Positions 50,080 through 61,420 of a stretch of DNA of 64,000 nucleotides are shown one piece after another. The translations under genes were made by a program, and so were the position numbers. Every line of letters starts with the position of its first letter. Position 1 is the stretch's first letter. The notes below the pieces were generated by a model, which searched no databases, was not told the origin of the DNA, and was given only the letters and a program-made list of their open reading frames with translations. The stretch is taken from NCBI RefSeq assembly GCF_002288925.2, contig NW_022098001.1, positions 10,311,582-10,375,581 of the forward strand, read 5' to 3'. This stretch comes from Delphinapterus leucas (taxonomy: Eukaryota > Chordata > Mammalia > Artiodactyla > Monodontidae).

Positions 50080-51200
50080 AAAAATAGATGAAAAGGACTA
50101 CATCAAACCTAAAAACCTCCACAGAGCAAAGAAAGCACTCAGCAAAGTGGAAAGGCAACCCACATGAGAGAAACTATTTGTAAACCATATTATCTGATAA
50201 GGGGTTAAAATCTAGTATCTATAAAGAACTATGACAACTCAACAACAAAAAAACAAATAATCCAATTTTAAAAACGGGGAAATGACTCGAATAGACATTT
50301 TCAAAAAGCATATACAAATGGCCAACAAATAGAGGAAAACATGCTCACCATCATTAATTGCCAGAGAAATGCAAATCAAAACCATAATGATATATCATCT
50401 CACACCTGTTATAATGGCACCTATCCCCCCCAAAAAAAAAAACCCACCACAGGAAGTGATAAGTGTGGTGAGTATATGAAGAACATAGAACCCTTGTGCA
50501 CTGTTGATGAAAATGTAAAATAGTGCAGCCACTACGGAAAACAGTACGGAGATTCTTCAAACAATTAAAAACAGAATTACCATATGATCCAGCAATCTCA
50601 GTTCTGAGCACAAACTAAAAAGAACTGAAACCAGGATCCTGAAAACATATTTGTACAACCATATTTTTTGCAGCATTATTCACAATAGTCAAGAGGTGGA
50701 TACAACCTAATGTCCATTGAAAGATAAATGTATAAAGAAAATGTGGTATATACACATGACGAAATATTATTCAGTCTTTAAAAAGGAAATTCTGTCATAT
50801 GCTACAACATATAATGAACCTCAAGGACATTGTACTAAATGAAATAAGCCAGTCACACAAAGACAAATATTGTTTGATTCCACTTCTATAATGTACCTAA
50901 ATTAGTCAAATTCTTAGACACATAAGTAGAACAGTGGTTGCCAGGGGCTGGGGGAAGAGAAAAGGGAAGTAGTTTTTCAGTGGGTACAGAATTTAAGTTT
51001 TGGAAGATGAAAAGTTCTAGAGATCTGTTGAACAACAATGTATTGGGTTGGCCAAAAAGTGCATTCAGGTTTTTCTGTAATACATTATGGAAAAACCCAA
51101 AGAAACTTTTTGGCCACCCCAATATATATAATTAACACAACTATCCACTTAAAAATGCTTAAGATGGTAAATTTTATGCTATATGCTTTTTACCACAAAA
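50080..51200 (+). mobile_element. Old L1 3' part carrying a mariner MITE
   Basis: Plus-strand L1 C-terminal ORF2 and 3' UTR: AAGAAAGCACTCAGCAAAGT, CTCACACCTGTTATAATGGC, CATATGATCCAGCAATCTCA, GTGGTTGCCAGGGGCTGGG. It continues to TTTTACCACAAAATAAAAAT near 51200. The foldback element at 51043..51122 interrupts its 3' UTR. Confidence 0.82.
51043..51122 (+). mobile_element. 80-bp foldback mariner MITE
   Basis: Bounded by TA on both sides (51041..51042, 51123..51124). The left half is TTGGGTTGGCCAAAAAGTG then GGTTTTTCTGTAAT. The right half, reverse-complemented, is TTGGGGTGGCCAAAAAGTTT then GGGTTTTTCCATAATG. Both halves match the first ~40 bp of the mariner at 7254. So it is two mariner left ends joined head to head, not a simple internal deletion. 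Confidence 0.93.
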
Positions 51201-51800
51201 TAAAAATGAATGTAAGACAGGACTTCAAGAATTCTAAGTTAGAAGGTTGGCAAATCCTCTCCCCAGAAAGCAGTGACAAAACTGGACAAAGTTATTAAAA
51301 ACAACAGAAATCTCAGGGGCAATAAGGGAAGGCTACCCTGAGGTCACAACAGCAGTTGGTGCAAGAAACTAAACAGAAGACCAGCCAGAAAATTAACAGA
51401 GAAATCCAGAGAACAAGACAGCCAAAGATGGCCTTGCTATGACCTCAGTATCCCTGGTAACCTGGAAAGCTGTATGTATGTGCCAGGCTGTGCTTACTTA
51501 GATGACACGACACTGGAGAGACCCCTAACAATCTACTCATCCTTGGTTGACCAAGAAGCCTTGTAAACAGAGTAAGTAAAAACATGTATCAGATTTGTAA
51601 ACTCCTTGAACTTTGAAAGCATTATCTAGTACATGCATATGTCCCATGCCAAAGAGCAGAAGCCTTATTGGTTCAAAAGCTTAAACAACCTCTAGCCAAT
51701 CACTGGCTGATGACTCAATTACAGTGACCCAGGGGTAATCCCTAGAAAGCCAAGCCTAAAAACAGAAAGAATTGGGGGAGGAAAAAAAAAAAAAAAATGA
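51201..51800. other. Intron 2 sequence, no clear element
   Basis: Less AT-rich sequence containing two CCAAT motifs (about 51690) and TTCTCTCC-like stretches. It may be part of an old L1 5' region, but I cannot support that. Confidence 0.35.
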
Positions 51801-51829
51801 GCACAGTCTTCGGAGGCCACACTGCAGAG

Positions 51830-53135
51830 GAAACAGACACCACAAATTTAGCCCAGGCAAGGCACTAAACAAATACATAAACCAACAGCAACAACAAATA
51901 TCCCCAGAGAGAAGAAATCAGAATGCAGAGTTGCTAAAGCATATTATCCAAAACGCCCCGTTTTCAACTAAAAATTGTGAAACATGAAAAGCATGCAAAG
52001 TAGTCAAGAGAAACTATCTCTGAGGATGCACAAATGTAGGACTTACTACACAAGGACTTCAAAACATCTATTATAAATATGTTCAAAGAAATAAAGGAAG
52101 CTATATTTAAATAATTAAAGGAATATATGACCACAACGATTCATCAAGTAGAGAATACCAAGGATGAGACAGAAATTATAAAAAAAAAACCAAATAGAAA
52201 TTTTTGAGTTTAAAAATACAATAAACAAAATTAAAAATTCACTGAAAGAACTCAACATCAGATTTGAGCTGGCAGAAGAAAGAATCAGCAAATCCACACC
52301 CAGACATATCGAAGCAAAAACTTTGAAAGCCTAGGACAAGAAGAAAATCTTGAAAGCAGAAACAGAAAATCAACTTGTCACATACAAGAAAACTCTTAGT
52401 AGATTAAAAGCTAACTTGTCATTACAAACAATAAGGGCAAAAAGGCAGTGAGATGATATATTTAAATAACAAAAGAAAATAACCATCAACCAAAAATCCT
52501 ATATCCAGCAAAAGTATACTTCAAAAATGAAGGTGAAATAAAGGCATACCAAAATAAAGTCTCAGGTAATTCTTTGTAACAGAATACTAAAAGAAGTTCT
52601 TTGGACAGAAAGGAAGCAATACCAGATTGTAACTCAAAGCCACACAAACAGCACTAATAAAAGTATATATGTAGATAATTATTAAAAGACAGTATAAATG
52701 TTTTCTTCTTTTTTCTTCTGATTCAAAAGGCAATCACAAAAAACAATTATAACGTTGATATATTAGGTTTATAACAAAGAAATGCAATATATGTGAAAAT
52801 AGTACCACAAAGGAGGGAGAAGAAATGAAGCTATAGTAGAGAAAGTTTCTGTACTTTAATGGAATAAAGTCAGCATTAATCTCAAATAGACTGTGATAAA
52901 TTAGATGCATATTGTAATCCTCTAAGCAACCACTAAGAAAATAACTCAAAATAAATTAAAAATCAAAGGAATTAAAATGCAATACTAAAAAATATCTACT
53001 TAATAGTAAAGAAAGTAGCAAAGGATTATGAGAGAAACAAAAAAGACATGAGACACTCAGAAAATAGCAAAATGGTAGACAGAAATCCAACCATATGAAT
53101 AAAAACAAAATGTGAATGGATTAAATATTCCAGTC
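51830..53135 (+). mobile_element. Ancient L1, ORF1 region
   Basis: Old L1M-like ORF1 sequence in plus orientation: GAGGATGCACAAATGTAGGA, GATTTGAGCTGGCAGAAGAA, CAGAATCAGC-type coiled-coil region, TCCTATATCCAGCAAAAGTA, AATGAAGGTGAAATAAAGGC. It continues after the insertion at 53150. No frame is open. Confidence 0.75.
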
Positions 53136-53149
53136 AAAAGGCAAAGATT

Positions 53150-54197
53150 CCTTCCATGTCCTGGCTATTGTAAATAGTGCTGCAATGAACACTGGGATGC
53201 ATGTGTCTTTCTGAAATACGGTTTTCTCTGGGTATACTGCCAGTAGTAGGACTGCTGGGTCATATGGCAGTTCTATTTTTAGTTTTTTAAGCAACCTCCA
53301 TACTGTTCTCCATAGTGGCTGTATCAATTTACATTCCCACCAACAGTATAAGAGGGTTCCCTTTTCTCCACACCCTCTCCAGCATTTGTTGTTTGTAGAT
53401 TTTTTGATGATGACCATTCTGACTGGTGTGAGGTGATACCTCACTGTAGTTTTGATTTGCACTTCTCTAATAATTAGTGATGTTGTGCATCTTTTCATGT
53501 GTTTGTTGGCCGTCTGTATGTCTTCTTTGGAGAAATGTCTACTTCGGTCTTCCACCCATTTTTTGATTGGGTTGGGTTTTTTTTTTTTTGACATTGAGCT
53601 AAATGAGCTTTTTGTATATTTTGGAGACTAATCCTTTGTCAGTTGCTTCGTTTGCAAATATTTTCTCCCAATCTGAGGGCTGTCTTTTCATCAACAGAGG
53701 AATGGATAAAGAAGATGTGGTACATATATACAGTGGAATATTACTCAGCCATAAAAAAGTAATGAAATTGGGTCATTTGCAGAGATGTGGATGGACCTAG
53801 AGATGGTCACAGAGAGTGAAGTAAGTCAGAAAGAGAAAAACAAGTACCGTATATTAACACATATATGTGGAATCTAGAAAAATGGTATAGATGATCTTCT
53901 TTGCAAAACAGAAATAGAGACACAGACATAGAGAACAAATGATGCCAAGGGTGAAGGGTGGCGGGGTGGAATGAACTGGGAGATTGGGATAGTGATACTA
54001 TGTATAAAATAGATAACTAACGAGAATATACTATATAGCACAGGGAACTCTACTCAATGCTCCATGGTGACCTAAATGGGAAGAAAATCCAAAAAAAGGG
54101 GATACATGTATATGTATAGCTGATTCATTTTGCTATACAGCAGAAACTAACACAACAGTGTAAAGCAACTATACTCCAACAAAAATTAATTTTAAAA
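53150..54197 (+). mobile_element. Second 5'-inverted (twin-primed) L1
   Basis: 53150 to about 53690 is ORF2 C-terminal sequence in reverse orientation (minus-strand peptide with [16 protein letters not shown] and [16 protein letters not shown]). From about 53691 the plus-oriented 3' part follows (GAGGAATGGATAAAGAAGAT to ACTCCAACAAAAATT) with a poly(A). The target duplication AAAAGGCAAAGATT is at 53136..53149 and 54198..54211. About 13 bp of L1 is missing at the inversion joint. Confidence 0.9.
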
Positions 54198-54211
54198 AAA
54201 AGGCAAAGATT

Positions 54212-55223
54212 GTCAGACTGGATTTTAAAAACTAGTAAGATCCAACTATATGCTCTCCACAAGAGACATAGTTTAGATTCAGAAACACAAATAGGTTGAA
54301 AATAAGAAAAAGGTGTGTTTTTTTTTCATTTTTCTGTATAGATACAGATAACAGATTGGTGGTTGCCAGAGGCAATGGGGTGGAAAGTGAACGAAATGGG
54401 TAAAGGTGGTCAAAAGATACAAGCTTCTAGTTATAAAATTTAAACAGTCCTGGGATATAATGTACAGCATGGTGAGTACAGTTAATAACACTGTATTCCA
54501 TATTTGAAAGGTGCTAAGAGAGTAAATCTTGAAAGTTCTCATCACAAGAAACAAAACTTTTTTAACTATGTATGGCGACAGGTGCTAACTGGGCTTACTT
54601 TGGTGATCATTTTGCAATATATACAAATATCAAATCATTACATTGTACACCTGAAACAATATAACACTATATGTCTTTTACACTGTAATAAAAAAATTAA
54701 TAAACAAGATCCCAGGAAGTCATGTGATCCAGTTTCTTGCCTTGAATACATCAAATCACCATATTTTCTTGCTATTTAGGGAAATGGTATGGTATTCTAT
54801 TTTAGGCATATAAAGAATTTTAATTTCTATGATCTTAATTTCCAGCAGTATTTTCCCCTGGTTTTCATATGAGTGTTCTCCATTGCAAGTAAGTAACAAT
54901 TAAAAACAGTTTATCCCAGTCATAGGTTGAAAATACAGCAGATGAAATTTTAAAGAATTGTTGAAGCCAAATAACATGTCTGTAAAACTTTCAAACAGCG
55001 TGGTACCAGGCTTGAAGAAATACAACACAAGGCAAAAGTGGTAAGATAGTTTAAAATGCAGTGTACTGAGGGGAAAAAGAAAAGAACATGTATCATGCAA
55101 CCAGTAACCATAAGAGAGGTAATTACCCTATTATCAGATAAAATAGACTTTAAGAAAAAAAACTGTTACTAAAGATAACATGGGACACTTTATAATGATG
55201 GGTAAATTCAAGAAGAAAATATA
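54212..55223 (+). mobile_element. Ancient L1 continued, with an inserted L1 3' end
   Basis: 54212..54300 continues the old L1 (GATCCAACTATATGCTCTCC). 54330..54700 is another old L1 3' UTR (GATTGGTGGTTGCCAGAGGC to CACCTGAAACAATATAACAC). 55090..55223 is again endonuclease-region L1 (AGATAAAATAGACTTTAAG). The middle 54720..55080 is unassigned. Boundaries are approximate. Confidence 0.6.
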
Positions 55224-55549
55224 TACAAATGAACTTATTTACAAAATAGAAACAGACTCACAGATTTCGAAAACAAACCTATGGTTACCAAAGGGGAAAC
55301 GTGGTGGGGAGAGATAAATTAGGAGTTTGGGATTAACATACACACACTACCATATATAAAATAGATAACCAACAAGGACCTACTGTATGGCACAGGGAAC
55401 TCTACTCAATATTCTGTAATAACCTACATGGGTAAAGAATCTGAAAAAGAATGAGCATATGTGTATGTATAACTGAATCACTTTGCTCTACACCTGAAAC
55501 TAACACAACATTGTAAATCAACCATACTCCAATAAAATTTTTTTTAAAA
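55224..55549 (+). mobile_element. L1 3' end nested in ancient L1
   Basis: Truncated L1 3' UTR (GGTTACCAAAGGGGAAACGT to CCATACTCCAATAAAATTTT). The perfect 13-bp target duplication AGAAGAAAATATA is at 55211..55223 and 55550..55562. Confidence 0.92.
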
Positions 55550-55562
55550 AGAAGAAAATATA

Positions 55563-57555
55563 AAACATATATGAGCATAGCAACAGAGCCCCAAAATACA
55601 TAAATCAAAAACTGACAAAAGTGAGAAGAGAAATAATTCAATAACTTACAATAATAAACAGAACAGACAGAAAATCAACAAAGATATAGAAGACCTGAAA
55701 AACACTATCAACCAATTTAGACCTTACATCTATAAACCATTCCATCCAACATCTGCAAAAATACACTGCTATCTCAAGGAAAATCAGAAAACGTTTGAAC
55801 TGAATGAAAATAAAAACACAACATACCAAAATTCATAGGATGCAGCTAAAGAAACGTAGAGCTGTAAATGGTAAATGTCTATAGTAGAAAAAGAGAACTA
55901 TCTCAAATCAATAACCTAGGCTTCTACCTGCAGGCAGCAGAAAAACAAACTAAACCAAACTAAACAAGCTAACCCAAACTGAACAAACAAAAACAAGGAC
56001 CACAATACCAAAAAAGGCAGGAGAGGAAGAGGGCAAATGCAGTTAAACTATTGTAAGATTATTCAGGAAATGGTAAGAATGCTAATTTAAGGTAGATGCC
56101 AATAAGTCAAATATCCATTTTGTAATCTTTAGAGAAGCAACTGAAATAATTTTTAAAAGAGTATAATTAAAAAGACTTTAAGGCAAAAAGAATTACTAGC
56201 GTGAATGAAAGAGGGACATATTTCAGAATTATTTTTTTTAAGTATATTCAACAATAAGGTATCACCGTACTGAATCTGTATGCACTTAACAATGTAACTT
56301 CAAGGTATATAAAGTGAAGGTTGGCAAAACTATAAAAGGGAAGTAGACAAATCCACAATCATAGTTGGAGATGTTAACCATTAACATACCTCTCTTAGTA
56401 ACTGACAGAACAAGCAGACAATGAAAATCCATATGGATTTATAAGATTTGAAGAACTCTAATAACCAATTTGAAGCAACTGACATTTATGGAAGAATAAA
56501 GCAACAACTGTAGGATACACATGTCTCATCAATTACACATGGAATATTTATAAAAATAAAATTTTGACCATGTACTAAGTCATAAATTATAATGGATCAA
56601 AATTATAGGGAATGTGCTGACCACAATGCAGTTAAATTAGAAATCAATAACAGAAAGATAATTATTCACTAAATGTTTGGAAATTAAGCAACACACTTCT
56701 AAATAACCCATGGATTACATGAAATCAAAATGAAATTTTTTAAGCTGAATAATAATGAAAAGACAACATATAAAATTGTGGTGATAAAGCTAAATAGACG
56801 GTTAAAGAAAAATGTACAGTATTCAATGCACATATTAGAGTAGAAAAGGGCTGAAGAAAATCAACAACCTAAGCTTCCACCTCAAGAAGCTAGAGAAAAC
56901 AATGGCAAATCAAATCCAAAGAAACAGGAAAAAAAAGAAATGATTAAAAAAAATAAGAGCAGAAATACATTACGGGGACTTCCCTGGTGGCGCAGTGGCT
57001 GAGAATCCACCTGCTAATGCAGGGCACACGGGTTTTAGCCCTGGTCCAGGAAGATCCCACATGCCACGGAACAACAAAGCCTGTGTGCCACAACTACTGA
57101 GCCTGTGCTCTAGAGCCCGTGAGCCACAACTACTGAGCCCTCATGCCACAACTACTGAAGCCCACGTGCCTAGAGCCCATGCTCCACAACAAGAGAAGCC
57201 ACCACAATGAGAAGCCTGCGCGCCGCAACAAAGAGTAGCCCCTGCTCGCCTCAACTAAAGAAAGCCCGTGCACAGCAAAGAAGACCCAACACAGACAAAA
57301 ATAAGTAAATAAATAAATAAATTTATTTAAAAAAAGAAAAGAAATACATTACAAAGAAAGCAGGAATACAATAGAAAAAAAATCAATAAAGTTGGGTTTC
57401 GACTAATTTTAATAAAGCCCTAGCAATACTAATGAAAATACAAATTACTAATATAAGCATTGAAAAGAGGATATCATACCAGTTCCTAGATTTTTTAAGG
57501 CAACTTTAAAATGAAAAACAAACAAAAAAAACCAACTTTATGGCTTAAATATGAC
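55563..57555 (+). mobile_element. Ancient L1 endonuclease-region mosaic
   Basis: Plus-strand old L1 sequence resumes (CAACAGAGCCCCAAAATACA, AATCAACAAAGATATAGAAG, then CACAATCATAGTTGGAGATG and ATTTTGACCATGTACTAAGT). A CHR-1 SINE is nested at 56974..57339. Two overlapping endonuclease stretches suggest more than one ancient copy. No frame survives. Confidence 0.65.
56974..57339 (+). mobile_element. CHR-1 type SINE
   Basis: Full-length long-form SINE (GGGGACTTCCCTGGTGGCGC to AGACAAAAATAAGTAAATAA). The perfect 13-bp target duplication AGAAATACATTAC is at 56961..56973 and 57340..57352. Confidence 0.96.
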
Positions 57556-57565
57556 AACTTAGAGC

Positions 57566-57765
57566 AGAGGCAAGCAAACTTTTTCAGTAAGGAGCAGATA
57601 GTAAATATTTCAGGCTTTTGCAAGCCATGCAGACTCTGTTCCAGCACTTAACCCTGTCGTTTTAGCTTTCAAAAGCAGCCACAGACAACATGTAAGCGAA
57701 CGAGAATAGCTGGGCTCCAATAAAATTTTATTTACAAAGTTAGGCCCACACCATTGTTTGCTGAT
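57566..57765 (+). repeat. hAT-like DNA-transposon relic, third copy
   Basis: Same repeat as at 6925 and 25965: GGCAAGCAAACTTTTTCAGT, GATAGTAAATATTTCAGGCT, AAAGCAGCCACAGACAACAT, CCAATAAAATTTTATTTACA. Confidence 0.75.
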
Positions 57766-57949
57766 TTTGAGGAAATGGAGAAATTCCTTGAAAAGCGTAA
57801 CTAACCAAAACTAACAAAAGGAGAAACAGAAATCTAAACAGTCCTATATCTGTTAAAGCAATTAAATCAGGAATTAAAACTTTCCAACTAAGAAAACTCC
57901 TAACTAGTATGACTTCATGATTAATTTTTCCTAACATTTAAAAAACTGG

Positions 57950-58200
57950 TAAGGGGCAGCGGAGGGATAAATTGGGAGACTGGGATTGACATATACACAC
58001 TACTATATGTAAAACAGATAACTAATAAGGGCCTACTGTGTAGCACAGGGAACTCTACTCAGTACTCTGTAATGACCTATATGGGGGAAGAATCTAAAAA
58101 AGAGTGGATATATGTATATGTATAACTGATTCACTTTGCTGTACAGCATAACTAACACAACACTGTAAATCAACTAGACTCCGATAAAAAATTTTTTAAT
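57950..58200 (+). mobile_element. L1 3' end
   Basis: Truncated L1 3' UTR (GGGAGACTGGGATTGACATA, AGCACAGGGAACTCTACTCA, GACTCCGATAAAAAATTTTT) in plus orientation. Confidence 0.85.
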
Positions 58201-59525
58201 TAAATTTAAAAAATGTTAAAACTAATAAAGGAAAAAAGTTGGAGATTTCACATTTCCTGATTTCAAAACTTACTACAAAGTCATGGTAATCAAAACAATG
58301 TGATACTGACATAAAGACAGACATACAGATCAATGGAATCATATGGAGGGCCCAGAAATAAACCCTCCTATCAATGACCATTTCATTTTCAAGAAGGGTG
58401 CCAAGATCATTCAGTAGCGAAAGGACAGTCTTTGACAAACGATGTTAGAAAAACTGAATAGCCATATGCAAAAAAATATGAAGTTGGATCCTTGTACCAC
58501 ATACAAAAATTAACTGAAAAGCGATCAAATACCTAAATGTGAGAGCTAAAACTATAAAACTCTTAGAAGAAAACATAGGGGAAAAGCTTCATGACACTGG
58601 ATTTGGCAATGATTTCTTGGATATAACACCAAAAGCCCAGGCATCAAAAGAAAAAGTTGTAAGTTGGACTTCATCAAAATTTAAAACTTTGGTTCTTCAA
58701 AGGATACTATCAACAGAGCCAAAAGGCAACCCACAATGGGAGATGATACTTGCACATCATATCTGATAAGGGATTGATACCCAGAATATATAAATAATTC
58801 CTACAACTCAGTAACAAAAAAAACTTTTTAAAATGGGCAAAGGACTTTAACAGACATTTCTCCAAAGAAGATATACAAGCAGCCAATAGCACAGGGAAAG
58901 GCTAAAAATAATAAACTTACCGAGTAACAGCAAAAAATGTGAAGTAACTGGAACTCCCACACATTACTGGTGAGAATGTAAATTGGTACAACCACCCTGG
59001 AAAACTATTTGGCAGTATCCATTAAAGCTAAATATATGCCTGCCTCCTAGGTATGCATCTAAAGGAAATCAACACCTCTATCCAATACAAGAATGTTCTT
59101 AAGAGCTTTCTTCATAATTGTCAAAAGCAGAAAAAATCCAAATGTACCTCAAAAGGAAAATAAATATATAAACTGTGAATCTTTATACCAAGGGAATACC
59201 ACAAGGCAATACAAAGAATAAACTGTCATTCATTCAAGAACCTGGGTTAATCTTGGCCATAATGTCGAACAAAAGAATTCAAACACAAGTGATTCTCATT
59301 TAAGTTTCAAGAACAGGTTCAAGAAATTTATCTGTGTTGATAGAAGTCAGAATACAAGTCACTTGTTTTAGGGGTGAGGTACTAATTACAAAAAGGCAAG
59401 GAGAGCGTTTTGGGGTGCAGGAAGTATTTTATTTCTTGATCTGGATAGTGGTTACACAGGTGTATGCATATGCAAAATTTGAGCTGTATACTTAGGATTT
59501 GTGCTCATTAAAAAACAATGAAAAT
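58201..59525 (+). mobile_element. Old L1 ORF2 C-terminal part and 3' UTR
   Basis: Plus-strand L1: TTACTACAAAGTCATGGTAA, GGCAATGATTTCTTGGATAT, CAACAGAGCCAAAAGGCAAC, ACATTTCTCCAAAGAAGATA, ending CAAAATTTGAGCTGTATACT. Many stops. Confidence 0.8.
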
Positions 59526-60361
59526 ATTAAGATAATCAACCTTGGAGAGTGGAAGGGGAAGAAACCAAGAATATTATTTCTCAGCGTTAACTCCACGTTA
59601 TTCCATAGTACAGAAAGCAGTGGAATATAACTAAAAGTTACTAATAACATCACCATCAGATTGTCTTCCCTTAGCTCCTAAAAAGCAGTTGGTCTCTGAC
59701 TCCTGAGTTCCCAGAGATAATTTTTGTATTCTCAAGCCTAAAAGAATTGCCTGGCATATGTTAATAATAAGTGTACTAAGTGAATTAATAAATATATGAA
59801 CTTTGAAGTTACAGTTCATTTACATCAGACCATTCCCATGTTAAAAAAAAAGAAACAAAAAAAGTGATTAAGAAAGAAGTTTTCAACTATGCTGGCATTC
59901 TCAATCTGTCTGTCTATTCAATATTCTGAGGATGTCATGGGTAATGTCATTTTTCCCACTGAGAGAGCTTTCCTCAAGATGTGACCTTGCTGTCTTTCGC
60001 ACCCCTTCGTTCCCCAAAAAGGAAAAAGAGAATATTTTCCAGCGTCATACAGAATCCTAGCAATGTAAATTAGCATATTCGGTAAAGCTTAAGAACTGAG
60101 TAACAGAGTGAACAATTCTGACAAGAACAATGAAATTTTTTTTCTATCTGTTGCGGCAATTTGGGGGATTATGATTCTAATAATCCATCACTAGTAACAA
60201 ACCATAAAAAAAAAAAATTCTGTAAAGCAAGGTCTCTAGTTCAAGATAGCCCAAAATACATTAGCAGAAAAACTAAGCTTTTAAAGCATAGTCAGTGTAG
60301 GAAAGCACACATTACTTCCAAGCAGGCTGAAAATGTTTCCAGTGACAGCTACACCGCTTAC
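59526..60361. other. VPS13B intron 2 start, plain sequence
   Basis: Unremarkable sequence next to the first coding exon, with no transposon recognised. It leads into the GTAAGC donor of exon 2 at 60361. Confidence 0.5.
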
Positions 60362-60540
60362 CTGCTCCAGCACATCCAATTTTAACTCCAGCTTGCTGAG
60401 AACCACGTCTCCGCCCCATAATGAAAGCTGTAGATCTGACGGCTTTAAGTTTTTGATGTAGCGATTCACATAGCTCATTAAAATTGGAGTCACATATGAC
60501 TCCAGCATTCTTTAAGGTACAGAGGAGTCAAAGTCAGAAG
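60362..60540 (-). CDS. VPS13B: VPS13B exon 2 with the start codon
   Basis: First coding exon. Translation starts at the ATG at 60508 and runs 147 nt (49 codons) to the donor CAG followed by GTAAGC. The peptide starts MLESYVTPILMSYVNRYIKN and ends SKLELKLDVLEQ. This is the recognisable VPS13B N-terminus, with the family hallmark of an amphipathic start followed by a L-x-L-W-x-G-x-V-x-L segment (LQLSLWGGDVVLSKLELKLD). The 32 bases 60509..60540 are 5' UTR, placed by the acceptor TTTATCCCTTTCAG. The upstream boundary is inferred from splice signals only. The protein is a very large (about 4,000 residues) peripheral Golgi lipid-transfer protein, and only its first 193 residues are in this window. 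Confidence 0.97.
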
Positions 60541-60639
60541 CTGAAAGGGATAAAGACAGAAACATTAGAGGTAACTGAGTCTGTGGTGCATTCCTTAAGG
60601 AAAAGGCATTTCTCAGGAAAGGCTGAAGAGGCCGAAAAG

Positions 60640-61420
60640 CAACAGTCCCCACCAAAGCGGCCGCTCGCCTTCTCCCAGAAGCAGAGAAAACTCAAATGGA
60701 CTCTGCTCCAGCCGCGACTGCCTCACTAGTACAACTCCCCTCAACTCGCCTGGCGAGAAGTGGGAGGAAGAGGTGGTGACCTAAAGAAAGCGGGTCCCCT
60801 GGAGTGGGAAAATGAGGAGAGGCAGGCTCGCCTTTGGCCGCCGCACCCCTCCCTTAGCCAGCCCAGCCGCCCCAGGAGGCCCTCGCCCCCCGGAACCCGG
60901 CCGGATCTACCACCGTAGAAACAGAGCCAGAAGCAGGCCGTACGCCTCTCGCCGTATTGCACCCTCGGGTGACACGCCGAAGAGTACCGTGGCGTCTCCT
61001 TCACCTCCCGGTACCCGGCACCCGCCTGCTGAGGCGGCGCAGCTCCCGTACAGCGCACTTCCGGGTGTGCCCCGCTCGGTGCTCGAAACAAACTAACCCT
61101 CCACCGCCACCACTCGACTCCGCAGCAGGGCCGGAGTTCTCAGGCTGAAGAAGCCATTCAGTGCGTCTTCTAGGAGGAGACCGCTGGCCCTCGGCCAGCC
61201 TGCGTCTCCGCTCCTACCCAGCTAGTGTTTCGCACAAAGCTCTAGGAAGTGCGCGGGGGAGGTGGGCGGACCGGTAAAGCGGAGACACCGGAGATCCGGA
61301 AGTGGTGCTGCGGCAAGAGAGCAGCTGAGGTGGATATCGAGTCCGAGTGAGGAAGCACGGAGGGCCAATAGGTCCGATGAGGAGGAAGAAAGCGGGTCCT
61401 AGTGTTTAAAGCCCTGAAAA
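60640..61420 (-). promoter_or_regulatory. VPS13B: CpG-island promoter of VPS13B
   Basis: This is the only CpG-dense, GC-rich stretch in the window. It includes a GCGGCCGC site at 60657..60664 and many CG dinucleotides to about 61400. ETS-family motifs occur in both orientations: CCGGAAGT on the minus strand at 61057..61064 and on the plus strand at 61296..61303. A CCAAT box is at about 61364 on the plus strand. I see no TATA box at the expected place. It sits just upstream of the VPS13B start exon and is free of transposons, as expected for a housekeeping-type promoter. Divergent transcription to the right is possible but not shown. Confidence 0.85.
61005..61065 (-). other. VPS13B: Probable VPS13B non-coding exon 1
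   Basis: Exon 2 has a clear acceptor in front of the ATG, so a 5' non-coding exon must lie upstream. In the CpG island the best minus-strand donor is GGGAG followed by GTGAAG at 61005/61004. A CCGGAAGT ETS-type element (minus strand, 61057..61064) lies about 50 bp further upstream, a usual position close to the start site of TATA-less promoters. The donor choice and the right end are inference. Other GT sites exist nearby, for example at 60914 and 60987. Confidence 0.45.

Noticed and set aside
60281..60361. Extension of the VPS13B start exon past residue 49
   Set aside because: A clear GTAAGC donor ends the exon, and the following residues do not match the family. The next exon continues with ELKLPFTF.
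60741..61148. Arg/Pro-rich open frames in the CpG island
   Set aside because: GC-rich sequence gives chance open frames on both strands. They overlap the promoter and have no recognisable domain.
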